Assembly (NCBI GenBank): GCA_037952775.1
Contig: JBANAY010000003.1
Span: forward strand, 6,696,001 to 6,760,000
Length of the DNA stretch: 64,000 bases
Reading direction: 5' to 3'
Source: Clonostachys chloroleuca
Lineage: Eukaryota; Ascomycota; Sordariomycetes; Hypocreales; Bionectriaceae
The notes under the pieces were generated by a model that saw only the letters and a list, made by a program, of their open reading frames with translations, was not told the DNA's origin and did no database searches. Each line of letters begins with the position of its first letter. Positions within the stretch are counted from its first letter, which is position 1. Both the position numbers and the translations under genes were made by a program. Shown here piece after piece: positions 44,484 through 54,581 of the stretch.

Positions 44484-46262
44484 CTAGAGTTCGTGAGATC
44501 GAGAATCATATCCTGTCTCACCATTACTCTCGCCATTGGTGTGGGACGGCAGCAGGCCGGAACAGGACCAGCAATTGGCTCTGGAAGTATCTCCGCAGGT
44601 TTGGCTGAAATGGGGGATGGCTGGATAGGAGCAAAGAATCCTATCATGTGTCGAATTACCCACTGACACCTTGACTGGAGTCTTCTCGGGAGCCGTTCCA
44701 TTTTCCACCCATCCCCGGAGTTGCTCAAAGAGAGCGGTCGGTGGGCCGCTTGCACCCCCGAAGCAGTGGCCCAGCCCAGGAGCTTCAAACAGACGGTAAA
44801 AGTCGTGGACATCAGGTGTAATCTTCTCCACATCCTCGTAGTAGTCTCGAGTGCCGCCCGGAGGTATGACATTGTCAGCCTGTGGAACAATGTGTTAGTT
44901 GATTATCCTGTGACCGTGACAAAGAGCGTCGGCGTTGACACCCTGTTCGAGCTATACTCACCAGGCCGTGGAATGTTACCATCTTTCCTCCAGCATCCCT
45001 GAATCTTCTCAAGTCCGGGTCACTCGTCTCGATCAGGGATGCGAACTCCTGGAAGCCGGCTTGTGCGAGAACGTCAAACTCCTTACGGCTCAGATTTGTC
45101 AAATCAAGCGTAGCGTTCTTGGCCACAAAAAGACTGAACCAAGAAGTGCCAAGATAGTTGGGCGCGCTTTTGCATCCGTTTTCGTCACAAGCCGTGGTTA
45201 CAACACCGGGCTGGCCGTATGATCTGGGACTGTTTCCCGTCAAGTCAGCCCCGGGCAGAATCCCGTGATAACCATGCTCATCATTCGCAGTTACGTGGCC
45301 GTGCCAGGTGGCATTGACAATCCTCGCAGCGGCTTCGGTAATGAGGACTTGCGTACCGTTTTTCTGTGCGCACGTTATCGGCTCACCAACGAGAGAGGAG
45401 GTGTCAAACGACTTGAGACATTCATCAACGTTTGATATGACGCCGTCAGTGATTCCGTCAAGATCATCGCAGGCGGAGATGGCTGCCGCCGTGATGGCAT
45501 CTAATTCGCAGCCGTATGGAAATTCCCCGAGCTCATTCATGACCTGGTGAGGCCATTGTATGAAAGTAGCCAGTTTGCTAAAATTGATTGCGGGCGCGCC
45601 AGCCACAATGCCGTCGTAAACGTCCGGGTAGCGTTGGGCGAGCATGAGTCCCTGGCGGCCGCCCTGGGAACATCCCGCCCAGTATGAGAACTTGGGGTCT
45701 TTCCCGTAGAAACTCTTGATCAAAGACTTGCCAATCGCCGCCTACCGACTGAAAGTTAGCATCTAGTGTTGATTGTGGATGATATGATCGCTACCTCGTC
45801 GTTCAGGGACACGGATCCGAGATTCTGCAAATTGTAAAGATTGACGTTTCCGGGGCTGTTCAGAGCCCATGGACTGGGCTCATCGGCGGAACCAAGCCCA
45901 GCGTCCGTAGTAATAGTCGCATAACCGTCGGCAATAGCACCGCTCATGGCATTGTAACTCAGAAAGAATCGTCCGGCCACCCAGCCCCCTCCCCCAACAG
46001 CCATGAATCGCTCGTTCCATTCCTCAGGGAGCCAGGCTTCTGTGATGATTCTGTCATTCTGTCCTGGGTGCGTGTAGGTGACAGTGATATTGCAGAACGT
46101 GGCATCTTTGAGTTCTACTGAAGGGAAGGTGTACCGAAAGGCCTCCGGCACCGAGGCACTATAGTTTGTGACCAGATTGGCTTGAATTGACAGGATGTCG
46201 GCTCCATATAGAGATAGGTTAAATGCACTCGGTGTGCAGAACTCTATTGATGAGAGGGCCAT
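44484..46262 (-). CDS. tannase / feruloyl esterase family hydrolase
   Basis: Exons 45795-46262, 44962-45741 and 44484-44879 join in phase through introns of 53 and 82 bp; the product is 547 residues, the family's usual size. The family cleaves ester bonds of gallate or feruloyl groups from plant material. The catalytic serine is Ser181 in 'AGCSQGGRQG'. The His lies in 'GLGHCFGG', and the cysteines next to Ser and His form the CS-D-HC arrangement typical of this family. The block 'WLPEEWNERFMAVGGGGW' and the calcium-loop-like 'CDDLDGITDGVI' are also typical. Oddly, no signal peptide is seen after the ATG at 46262, although most relatives are secreted. A TATA element at 46382-46390 fits a transcript starting near 46350, with no room for a secretion exon; an unusual start or cytosolic form is possible. 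Confidence 0.87.
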
Positions 46263-47082
46263 GGCAAGATCGGTGGATCCCAAAACAAGTGGCTGGCTTA
46301 GGCGGAAATGAAGCTGCTGGCACCCAGTGAGAACTCGATTTGTAACTGGGATCTAGCACTCACAACGGTCGGAGAGCGAGTCTTTATATCATTGTTCTGC
46401 GTGAGTAGGTGGCACGGGGCCAGGGGTTTCCATTTTAGGTGAAAAATAACATGATAGCATGGCCAAACATGTACTCAATGTTTTAAAACAGTATTGAGCC
46501 ATTCAAATGTTCAAAATGTATGGGGCTATAGCTTGGCTGTGTCAGGGACGATGTTGTATGGGGGAGTCGTTGTCGGATTCAGAGTGAAGCGATTGGCCCG
46601 CAAAACTCGGGTTGAGAGCGAACACGGTCCGCCCACATAGCCGCGTGGATCTCTCGGCACGAAGCTCTATCTCCTCTCCCTCTTTTCCAACCATCTTCAG
46701 GGGTGTAGTTTGGCCAACAGTCTAGTTCCTTCAAGCGAGACCACCTGTCATAGTGTCTACTCGGAAACGCAGATTCGTGCCTCGGATTCCATCTTACCCA
46801 CTCCCACCGGTCCTTCTATTGCGTGTATACCATACGCAAGCGATTCAGGCACTGGCATGGCCAACTGCTCCCATATGGCATCTTGTAATTACGATGAATT
46901 ATGAATCTGATCGAAACTCGTATATAAACCTAAAGCTCCTCCAGACTCAGCTTGTCCTTTGTTAGACCATCCATTCTCATCTCTCTAGTCACCAACATCC
47001 TATCTTCCCCAGCTCTAGGATCATTTGCCAGCTTTCCGAGTAGAAGGACTTGTGCTGGCAGACCGCCCTCGAGAAACTCAAC
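46263..47082. other. 0.8-kb divergent promoter region
   Basis: Upstream region shared by the tannase-type gene (minus) and the RTA1-like gene (plus). It includes the TATA element listed separately. The right end is CT-rich. No gene was seen. Confidence 0.5.
46382..46390 (-). promoter_or_regulatory. TATA element of the tannase-type gene
   Basis: The minus strand reads GATATAAAG, 120 bp upstream of the ATG. Position and sequence fit a core promoter TATA box. Confidence 0.4.
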
Positions 47083-48011
47083 ATGTCTACAGAAGGTCTG
47101 ATGACACCTGTGCCGGGCGTCGAGCCTACCAGAGGCGGCGTGTATCTCTGGCGATACTCTCCAAACGTCGGGGCCGCCGCGCTGTTCCTCGTCCTCTTCA
47201 TGGCCACATTTCTCTACACCACCTGGAGGATCTGGAAAACACGAACCCTGTTTTGCATCGCCTTCGCCGTCGGAGGTTTCAGTAAGTGCAAAGCCTTCAA
47301 TGCCAGCAGAATGCCGGTAGAAGCTAACACCAGACAGTGGAAATGGTCGGCTACGGCGTGCGCGCAGGGGCGCACAGCAAGACGGGGAAGCTCATGCCGT
47401 TTGTCGTCCAAAACATGTTCATCCTCGTCGCTCCCGTCCTCTTCGCGGCCTCGATCTACATGACGCTGGGGAGGCTGATCACGACTGCCCGGGGCAGCTT
47501 GCACTCCCTCGTCAGGCCCTCGAGAATCACACTGACGTTTGTGCTGGGCGATGTCCTTTCCTTTGTGGTCCAGGGTGCCGGAGGCGGTATGGCAGTAGTG
47601 CAGAACCAGAACTTGGCGAAATGGTCTGAACGGATCGTGGTGATTGGTCTGCTCATCCAGGTCATCATGTTCGCCCTGTTCTGTGTTCTAGCCGTCGTGT
47701 TCCACAGGAGGATGAAGCAAGCCCTAGGGTCTCGAACTAATGCATATTTGCCATCGTGGGAGGGTACGATGATCATGCTCTACGTTGTCAGTCTCCTCAT
47801 CATGGTCCGCTCCATCTTCCGAGTGGTTGAGTACTGCCAAGGTTATACCGGGTATGCCTTGTCTCATGAGTGGACGTTGTACGTGTTTGACTCCCTTCTC
47901 ATGTTTGCGGCCACTGTTGCCTTTGCATGGAAATTCCCCGAAGATGTTGTTGGGCAGCCTGGAGGATCGGAGGATGTCAATATGGACTCCCAGCAATCTA
48001 TGCTCAAGTAA
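47083..48011 (+). CDS. RTA1-like seven-TM membrane protein
   Basis: Exon 1 (47083-47281) and exon 2 (47338-48011) join in phase across a 56-bp intron, giving 290 residues. Seven hydrophobic segments are visible. RTA1-family hallmarks include 'YSPNVGAAALFLVLF', 'MEMVGYGVRA', 'VVQNMFILVAPVLFAASIYMTLGR', 'FVLGDVLSFVVQGAGGG', 'RSIFRVVEY' and 'EWTLYVFDSLLMF'. The family (Rta1, Rsb1) sits in the plasma membrane and is linked to lipid translocation and to tolerance of sphingoid bases or toxic lipids. The short C-terminal tail is polar. The ATG at 47083 is the first that fits the family start; a Zn2Cys6 regulator gene lies about 440 bp downstream on the opposite strand. Confidence 0.9.
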
Positions 48012-48447
48012 GATTTCATTTTCAAACAGCTCCATAGTGGACAGATGGTTTCTTCGTTTTTTTTTTTTTTTTTTATTTTGTTTTTTTTCTTGCTTTCCCT
48101 GGTAGATTCCTTGGTTTCGGGTGCGGAAGGCAACTTTGGGTGCGGAAGACGAGCATCTCAAGTTAGTAGGTGGTTTTCAATGCATGAGGCATATAGAATA
48201 TAAGTAATAGTTGTCTTCAAACCATGAAGTATAAACATTATTTCCAGATGCAGCGATCCGATTAGATAGCGTGCGCTCGGCTGTGTTAAAGCAGGCAGCC
48301 CAGAACCTCTTGTTGGCTTCCTAAGAATCAACCCTGTAAAAGTCGTGTATCGATTGGATATACGCCTTGTTGTAGGAAACGGAACAAGGAACAGATTGCA
48401 AAGCCAAAATCAAGACTTCGTCGAGAGAATTATTTAAATAAAATTAT
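48012..48447. other. convergent spacer with poly-T tract
   Basis: Between the convergent ends of the RTA1-like and Zn2Cys6 genes. A run of about eighteen T (48057-48074) followed by another T-rich run lies just after the RTA1-like stop. No gene was seen. Confidence 0.6.
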
Positions 48448-49641
48448 TCACGTTTGCTCTACCTCCTGTTGTGGCCATGCTAACCAGTTTGCCCAATAGT
48501 CACCCAAGTGACTTGATATCGAAGATACAAGAACGCGCCCGGAATCCCCGACCGCCCAGTATTCCCTCGCATAATGGAGCAGTACCCCGTAGTACGCCAG
48601 AACCACCAAGGCCTCTGGTCGTCGCTGCTGCAGTAGCTGTATGTACTCTGTGGATATCCTAATGGGCCATTCTTGCAGTGCCGTCATCCGGCGTGTATCC
48701 GACGAGTGTACAGAGTCGAACAGATACTGCAGAACCTTGACAGTCTGCCTATATGTAGCAAGAACCTGCTGGTCCAAACCACTGTGCTCGAGATGGTCGA
48801 CAAGACCATCGCAGTGGCTCCCCTCGGTGGCCAATGGAACCAGAGTCCTAGAGACGGTGTAATCTGCCGACGGATCGCTGTACATAAGACGCTGGACGGT
48901 CTCCCAACTCTTACTGGCAGTGCTGCGGATACCATGGTGGAGGTTGAAACATTGTATAAGCTTATCGAGTGACTTAGCGAAGTCGAATGTGGATGAGAAG
49001 ACGTCGAAGAGGACGTGCTGGCCGAGGAATGTGGAGAAGAGGAAGGGGGCGAGGGAGGCGCTATCAAAGGGTCGGTCGAAGTCGACTTGGGATACTGCAC
49101 GAGTCTGCAGTCTAATCGACTCAGTGCGATATAGATGCTGCAAGTCTCCTGTGACTGATGTACTCTTGTGTGCCGCTGCGAATGCCAACATCTCATCCAT
49201 CAGATACGGCGTCCGGTATGCTTCGCCAAATGCAAGTTCAAGGAACCTGTCTATTGCTGGGTTGTGTAGCTGATCAAACCCAAGCCTCTGGGATTTGAGG
49301 TGGTCGAGGATCTCCAGATGAAGCAGAGTGTATTTAGCCTCAAAAAAAGATGCGCCAAACGAAGAGGTCGACGCACCATCAGTGGAGATTGCTGATAGAG
49401 GTCGTGTTCTTACCAGTTGATCCTGGGACTGGGATGGGGAAGTGGCGGTCGTGCTGCTGCAGAGACTTGGTGTTGAGGTTGACGCCGGAGATATTGGGGC
49501 CGGCAGAGTAGTTTGCACATAAGAGCAGTGCTGACGACGAGATACGCACTTGAGGCACGACGGCTTTGCCTCATCGCATTTGACCTTGCGTTTCTTACAC
49601 TGCTTGCATCCGAACCGTGACTTGGTATGTCCTCTCCGCAT
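48448..49641 (-). CDS. Zn2Cys6 transcription factor, UPC2-like type
   Basis: A single 397-residue frame. The binuclear zinc cluster is at residues 12-39: C-x2-C-x6-C-x5-C-x2-C-x6-C, in 'GCKQCKKRKVKCDE' followed by 'CLKCVSRRQHC'. The sequence around it ('HTKSRFGCKQCKKRKVKCDEAKP') is that of the sterol-uptake-control (Upc2) style of fungal regulators. A Ser/Thr-rich linker follows, then a helical regulatory domain with 'LLHLEILDHLKSQRLGF' and 'FLELAFGEAYRTPYLMDEMLAFAAAHKS', also typical. It acts in the nucleus; targets are unknown. Its position tail to tail with an RTA1-like gene is suggestive, since both classes touch lipid homeostasis, but that is only an inference. Confidence 0.88.
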   Translation of the reverse strand: MRRGHTKSRFGCKQCKKRKVKCDEAKPSCLKCVSRRQHCSYVQTTLPAPISPASTSTPSLCSSTTATSPSQSQDQLVRTRPLSAISTDGASTSSFGASFFEAKYTLLHLEILDHLKSQRLGFDQLHNPAIDRFLELAFGEAYRTPYLMDEMLAFAAAHKSTSVTGDLQHLYRTESIRLQTRAVSQVDFDRPFDSASLAPFLFSTFLGQHVLFDVFSSTFDFAKSLDKLIQCFNLHHGIRSTASKSWETVQRLMYSDPSADYTVSRTLVPLATEGSHCDGLVDHLEHSGLDQQVLATYRQTVKVLQYLFDSVHSSDTRRMTALQEWPIRISTEYIQLLQQRRPEALVVLAYYGVLLHYAREYWAVGDSGRVLVSSISSHLGDYWANWLAWPQQEVEQT

Positions 49642-50558
49642 GGTGGCAGTCAGGTGCTCTATGCCATGAAGGAGGACCGAAGGAGACGAGTCCAGCCCGC
49701 ATTGTTCGGATTGCTCGTCTTTTGATAGAATTCAAGAGTTCGAGAGTGTCAAAGGACTCGGAAGATGGTGGGTCAAGATTCCAATCGCGATCCAATGGGC
49801 TCATGCTGTATCCGAGCCTTCGGATTGGCATCCACTTTCCTTTAAGTTAGCGGGCTAGGGGCAATTCACGGTTGGCGAGAAACGGCGAGACACTGACTCG
49901 CCCGCTTTCCATCTTCATCACCTAGCCAAGGTACGTAAGTGCGTGATGGAGCTTGGTAAGGTCGCCCCTGAGATAGGCTCAAGCCAAACGCGTCTCGGGA
50001 GGCACATACACGATGGTGTCTCAAACCATGTGCTCCTTTGCTGCTCTGGATCTTTATACGCGCAGATACTACCAAAGAGTCAACCAGTCGGTTTGCTGCC
50101 TTCAGGGTTGCTGCCAAAGAAGCCAAGAAGAAGAACATTTATTATCCTGCAGGGCTGCCACTAACCTGCCGCTGAGGATCCCTGGCACAGCTCCGTTGAA
50201 CGAGGGAAAATGCGCCGCTAGCTGTATTTTCATCCATGTCTGTGGGGGGAAGGCTTTGGTAAGCTCGGACACACAGCCTGAGCGCAGATCCTGATTGAAC
50301 CGCTGCACCCAAGTCCAAGCGGATGCTATCTATTTCGGAGCCTTCTTGTGTCATACTGGGGCAAAGACTGAGTAATGTGAGGCTACTTAACTGATGGCAG
50401 CCCAAACACGCCGCGCCCTCGATCCCATCCATTCTCTACTGTAAACTAATTGTAACACAAAACAAAATATACCGACTACAGGGCTGGTCCCATTCGATTC
50501 GTTCTCGCCTCTATTGTTCCCTTCGTTTCTACGCCATACTTCCACCTCAATCTTAATA
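49642..50558. other. 0.9-kb divergent promoter region
   Basis: Upstream of the Zn2Cys6 gene (minus) and the small secreted gene (plus). No gene was recognised. The right end, before 50559, is CT-rich, as in fungal leaders. Confidence 0.45.
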
Positions 50559-50894
50559 ATGATTCCATCCACGGCCCTGGCGCTGGCCTGTCTGGCTGGT
50601 TCTTCTCTCGCCGTCGCCTACTCGCCCTCCTCGTCCGACTACGGCGTCGCGCTCGCCAAACGCCATGCCGACGAGCTCGACCTCAATTCCCACCTGTTCC
50701 GACGCGAGCTAGGATGCGGCGGCAAAATTTGTGACGCGGACCAAGTCTGCGTGCCCGCCAAGGTCAAGACGACGAAAGCCGGCAGCACAAAAGTGCTCCC
50801 AGCCAAGTGCGCGACTCAGCATGGACATTCGATCAAGCCCGCCAAATCGGTGCACCACAAGAAGGTCAAGAATATCAAATACGTGTCCTTCTAG
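50559..50894 (+). CDS. small secreted basic protein with four cysteines
   Basis: A single 111-residue frame starting at the ATG at 50559; the frame is open further up but only this ATG gives a clean signal peptide ('MIPSTALALACLAGSSLAVA'). After cleavage come two dibasic sites: 'LAKR' near residue 40 and 'FRREL' near 54. These suggest Kex2-type processing to a mature peptide starting at 'ELGCGGKICDADQVC'. The mature part has four cysteines and a Lys/His-rich tail. I know no family for it. Size, signal peptide and processing sites fit a secreted effector-like or antimicrobial-like peptide, which is an inference. Confidence 0.7.
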   Translation: MIPSTALALACLAGSSLAVAYSPSSSDYGVALAKRHADELDLNSHLFRRELGCGGKICDADQVCVPAKVKTTKAGSTKVLPAKCATQHGHSIKPAKSVHHKKVKNIKYVSF

Positions 50895-52405
50895 ACAGTC
50901 GATCGCGCTCTTTTTCCTTTTCTTTTTTCTGTCGTCACATCGGATACCTTGGGAACATGAAGATACCCTGGGATATTGGCAACTGGGTATGCTGGATACC
51001 CCTGTTTAGAAGAATGGTGGTGGATGGGCAGGATGGAAGCCCTCCTCGTGATGGGCTCACGGCTCAGGATGGTCTTGTAACATTGGCAACTTTAGTATAA
51101 TATTTTTTTTGTTGGTTTCTTTTTTGCTGTCCGGAGACGTTGATCTATTCAATTGACTGGACATCTGCCTGCTGTGAATGAACCGATTGCGCACCACGTG
51201 AATTCAACAACGACGCACTGCAACAACTCAGATGCTAGATGAGATTTAATCTACTCATCGTATATTCGACAAAAACACGAGGCTGCTCGCCACAGACAGG
51301 TGGTCGTCATCTCATGATGTTGCTCCGCTTCGAGACGGAGCTCACCCTCCAACGGGCCCACGGAATCTTACCAAATAGGTAGCCACACCCTGTCCAAGAA
51401 AATCTATAAAATCTCACTGCTCTTATCATTGGCATACGGCTTTCATAAAATGATCTTATGTTCTCAATAGAATATGCGGCAAAATAGACGCTTGCCACCT
51501 CTGTCCAGCATGTGTACTTCGACGACTCCATCGTAGCTTACCCTATACCTACGCCCAAAATGCGATACGCTGCCACCGTTCGAACAACTTCCTTCATCTA
51601 TCTAATTTCTCTTTGTTGAAATATTCGGATTTGTAGCTAATACTTCTCTTATAATTTATTCAATAAAATTTGCGCTTTGAACATGGAGAATGTGCTGCAG
51701 AGGCTACTACAGCCCGATAGTTCTGCTTTAATTCTCATTCACACTTGTAGTGGAGAATCAAGTTAAAGAAACAACTTCCAATTATGTTCTTGTTAGTCTT
51801 GAGAAACACAATCGACTATAAGATAAACAAGCTAGAAGCTTTAGAAAAAATGCACTACCGCTAGATTGTAGAAACTCGCAAGCTAGATTTGCTCCTCACT
51901 CCCAAACGATCTAGACTGAATTGCTTAGCTGTCTAAGGATGATGAAATACCAGGTTAGCTATTCGCACTGGGCGAACATGGACAAGACTTCGTGAATCGC
52001 GACCCATGTGCCTATTCTCTCTTAATCTGTGGGAAGGGCTCTTGGCGAGAAGAAAATTGTTTCCGGCTTCCTCGGGCAAATCAGACTGCGACTTCAAGGG
52101 AAGTGGAGACGTCGGGGAGTCGAGCACGAGCATCCTTAGAAGTCAGGCGCCGTGGAACAAGATCACTATATCCGTATATGCGAATCTAAGCCTAGAGCAG
52201 AATTTACGTAGTATTCGGTGTTCAAACGTGTCCGGGCTGATGGAATCTTGGAGTTGACGCGCTCCGAGCTGTTGAAATACATCAGGTACTATATAGCTGA
52301 CATGCTGGATAAGACAAACGAAAACTTTATTTGAACTTATCAGTAAAATTTGGCTTAAAAAGATAGGACAATTACCCATCGCCCGAACTTTTCGTTTCAA
52401 CAATC
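50895..52405. other. 1.5-kb AT-rich gap
   Basis: No gene, RNA or clear mobile element recognised. It is AT-rich, especially at 51600-51900. Some short open frames exist but none is protein-like. Confidence 0.4.
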
Positions 52406-54581
52406 ATGTCCTCGTACAAAATTGGCCAAATTGATGTACTTCATCAAGATATTATAAGGCCTACTCATGGAGAACCTCGATCTCCTTCGCGCACCATCCT
52501 CAAACCAGGACACAGGCGAACTGAGAAGAACCGTCCTATTTTAGTCGGAACCATTCGCGAGAGTGATCAAATACTCACCATGCGTGATGGAGTGACCCTC
52601 CGTGCGGATGTGTTTCGCCCTGTCGCCGACACGAAAGTACCAGCCATCACCATGTATGGCCCCTATGGTAAATCTGGATCAGGTGTATATCCTAATAACC
52701 TGAGAGAGAAGTTTTCAGGATATCCCACTTACGCATGAATAGGATGATTTGACACAGACAAATTTCCTTTCCGTGTTGGTATACCTGAATCGAAGTTGTC
52801 TGGCTATGAAAATTTCGAAGGGTGAGTCAACCTCGCCAACGAAGGCCCAAAGCCGCTATCAGTATCATTTTACTCTCCGTGTACCGCATATTCACTGACA
52901 CCAATTTGACCAGCCTCGACCCTGCTGAATGGGTACCAAAGCAATATGCCATTATCAACGTTGATGCCGGAGGTATCAATGATTCCGAAGGAAATGTAAG
53001 ATGTTGGGACTCTGCAGAGGGAGAGGACGGGCACGATACTGTCGAGGAGGTTGCAAAACTCCCGTGGTGCTCGGGAAAAGTCTCAATGGCCGGCAACTCT
53101 TGGCTAGCGGCTTGTCAGTGGTACACAGCAGCTCAAAACCAACCTCACCTGGCCTGTATTGCACCTATGGAAGGCATCAGTGATACTTTCAGAGAGCATA
53201 TGTACCGCGGTGGAATTCCGAACACGCGATTCGCAACTCCTTTGTCGGCATCGTTTATCGGTCGGTTTTATTCAAACTAAAAACTCGCATTTGTTGTGCT
53301 AACAGATCCAAGTGAGAGGACAAAGAGATGACATGCCAGCAACGGCAGCTAAGTATCCAGATAATAACGAGTATTGGGACGACAAACGTGCAAAGATTGA
53401 GGGTATCAAGGTGCCTAGATACATTTTCGCAAGCTATTCAACGGGCTTACACAATGTTGGTTCTTTCCGCGGTTTTGAAGAGATTGAATCCAAAGATAAA
53501 TGGTATAAACGAGTACTTCCAACCCCTCAGCACCATTTGTCACTAACTCTTGAGTAGGATATCTGTTCACGCGACCCAAGAGTGGTACGACCTCTATACC
53601 AAGGAGCGCACAGATGACCTTCAGAAATTTATGGACCGATATTTGAAGGGAGTTGATAACGGCTGGGAGGATACGCCTCGTGTCCGATACGCCTTTATTC
53701 GGTTCAACAGAGACTCCGAAGTCAACGTGCCATTCACTGACCTTCCTTGGAACCTTTCCAGCGCAATGGAAAAGCGCCTTTTCCTATCAGCCGATCGAAA
53801 GCTATTATCGACGAAGGCGTCCGAGCCGGGCCAGGTTAGCTATCAAGCAGACGCTCCATCCAAGTTGATGGGACCCGACCATGATGATCCATTTTTCTCC
53901 TATACTTTTCTTCAACGAACCAGACTTGCAGGACCGGCAACGGCTATCCTCTACGTTTCTTCTCCTATCAGTAATGACACGGATGTGAATGTTTAGCTGC
54001 GCAAGGCGGATAAAAACGGAGAAGTGCTAACCTACGACAATATCCCATTAAAGGACATTGGGGTTTCCACAGTCTCAGAGGTGCCAAATACTAACGTGAT
54101 GAAGTATTTGGGACCTACAGGAATGCTTCGTGCGTCAAGACGCCACGTTTCTGAAGATCTGTCTAGTAGGAGTAAATCTTGGAGAACGCTGTCGCATAGT
54201 CAGGTCGAGCCCGTTGAACCTGGCAATATAGTTCGGCTCGAGATACCACTGTGGCCAACTGGGCTGGTATTTGATGCCGGGGAGAGGCTATTGCTCTACG
54301 TATCAGGGCACTACATGACGCTGCCTGAGTTTGAAACGATGCCGCCATACGAAAATTATAACCGGGGAGAACACATCATTCATGTCGGAGGGGAATTTGA
54401 TAGTTCTTTAGTTTCTACCACGTTTAGGAAAATTATACCTCTCGTAGTCATCCTAGTCAAATCTTGGATCGCCGTAGTAGTAAATATGAAATACTCTGAG
54501 AAGATCGGTTTTGCGCCCGATTCATCAACTCCTCGTAGCCGACATCTTATCGAGGCTATAGAGTCAACGTGTAAGAAATAG
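52406..54581 (+). pseudogene. broken S15/CocE-type hydrolase gene
   Basis: The plus strand spells a CocE/NonD or X-Pro dipeptidyl-peptidase (S15) type hydrolase in pieces: an N-terminal 'LTMRDGVTLRADVFRPV' and 'PAITMYGPYGKSG', then 'YAIINVDAGG', the nucleophile elbow 'MAGNSWLAACQW', 'YIFASYSTGLH', 'ATQEWYDLYTKE' and a C-terminal jelly-roll part ('LRLEIPLWPTG'-like, 'HIIHVGGEFDSS'). In-frame stops interrupt it at 52736 and 52745 (TGA) and at 53994 (TAG, where CAG is expected). There are also frame changes near 53265-53330 and 53540. Some junctions look like introns, but the stops within conserved blocks do not. The family's usual length is over 600 residues. The C-terminal run-on past 'GGEFDSS' overlaps the end of the GH5 gene and is probably not original. 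Confidence 0.72.
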
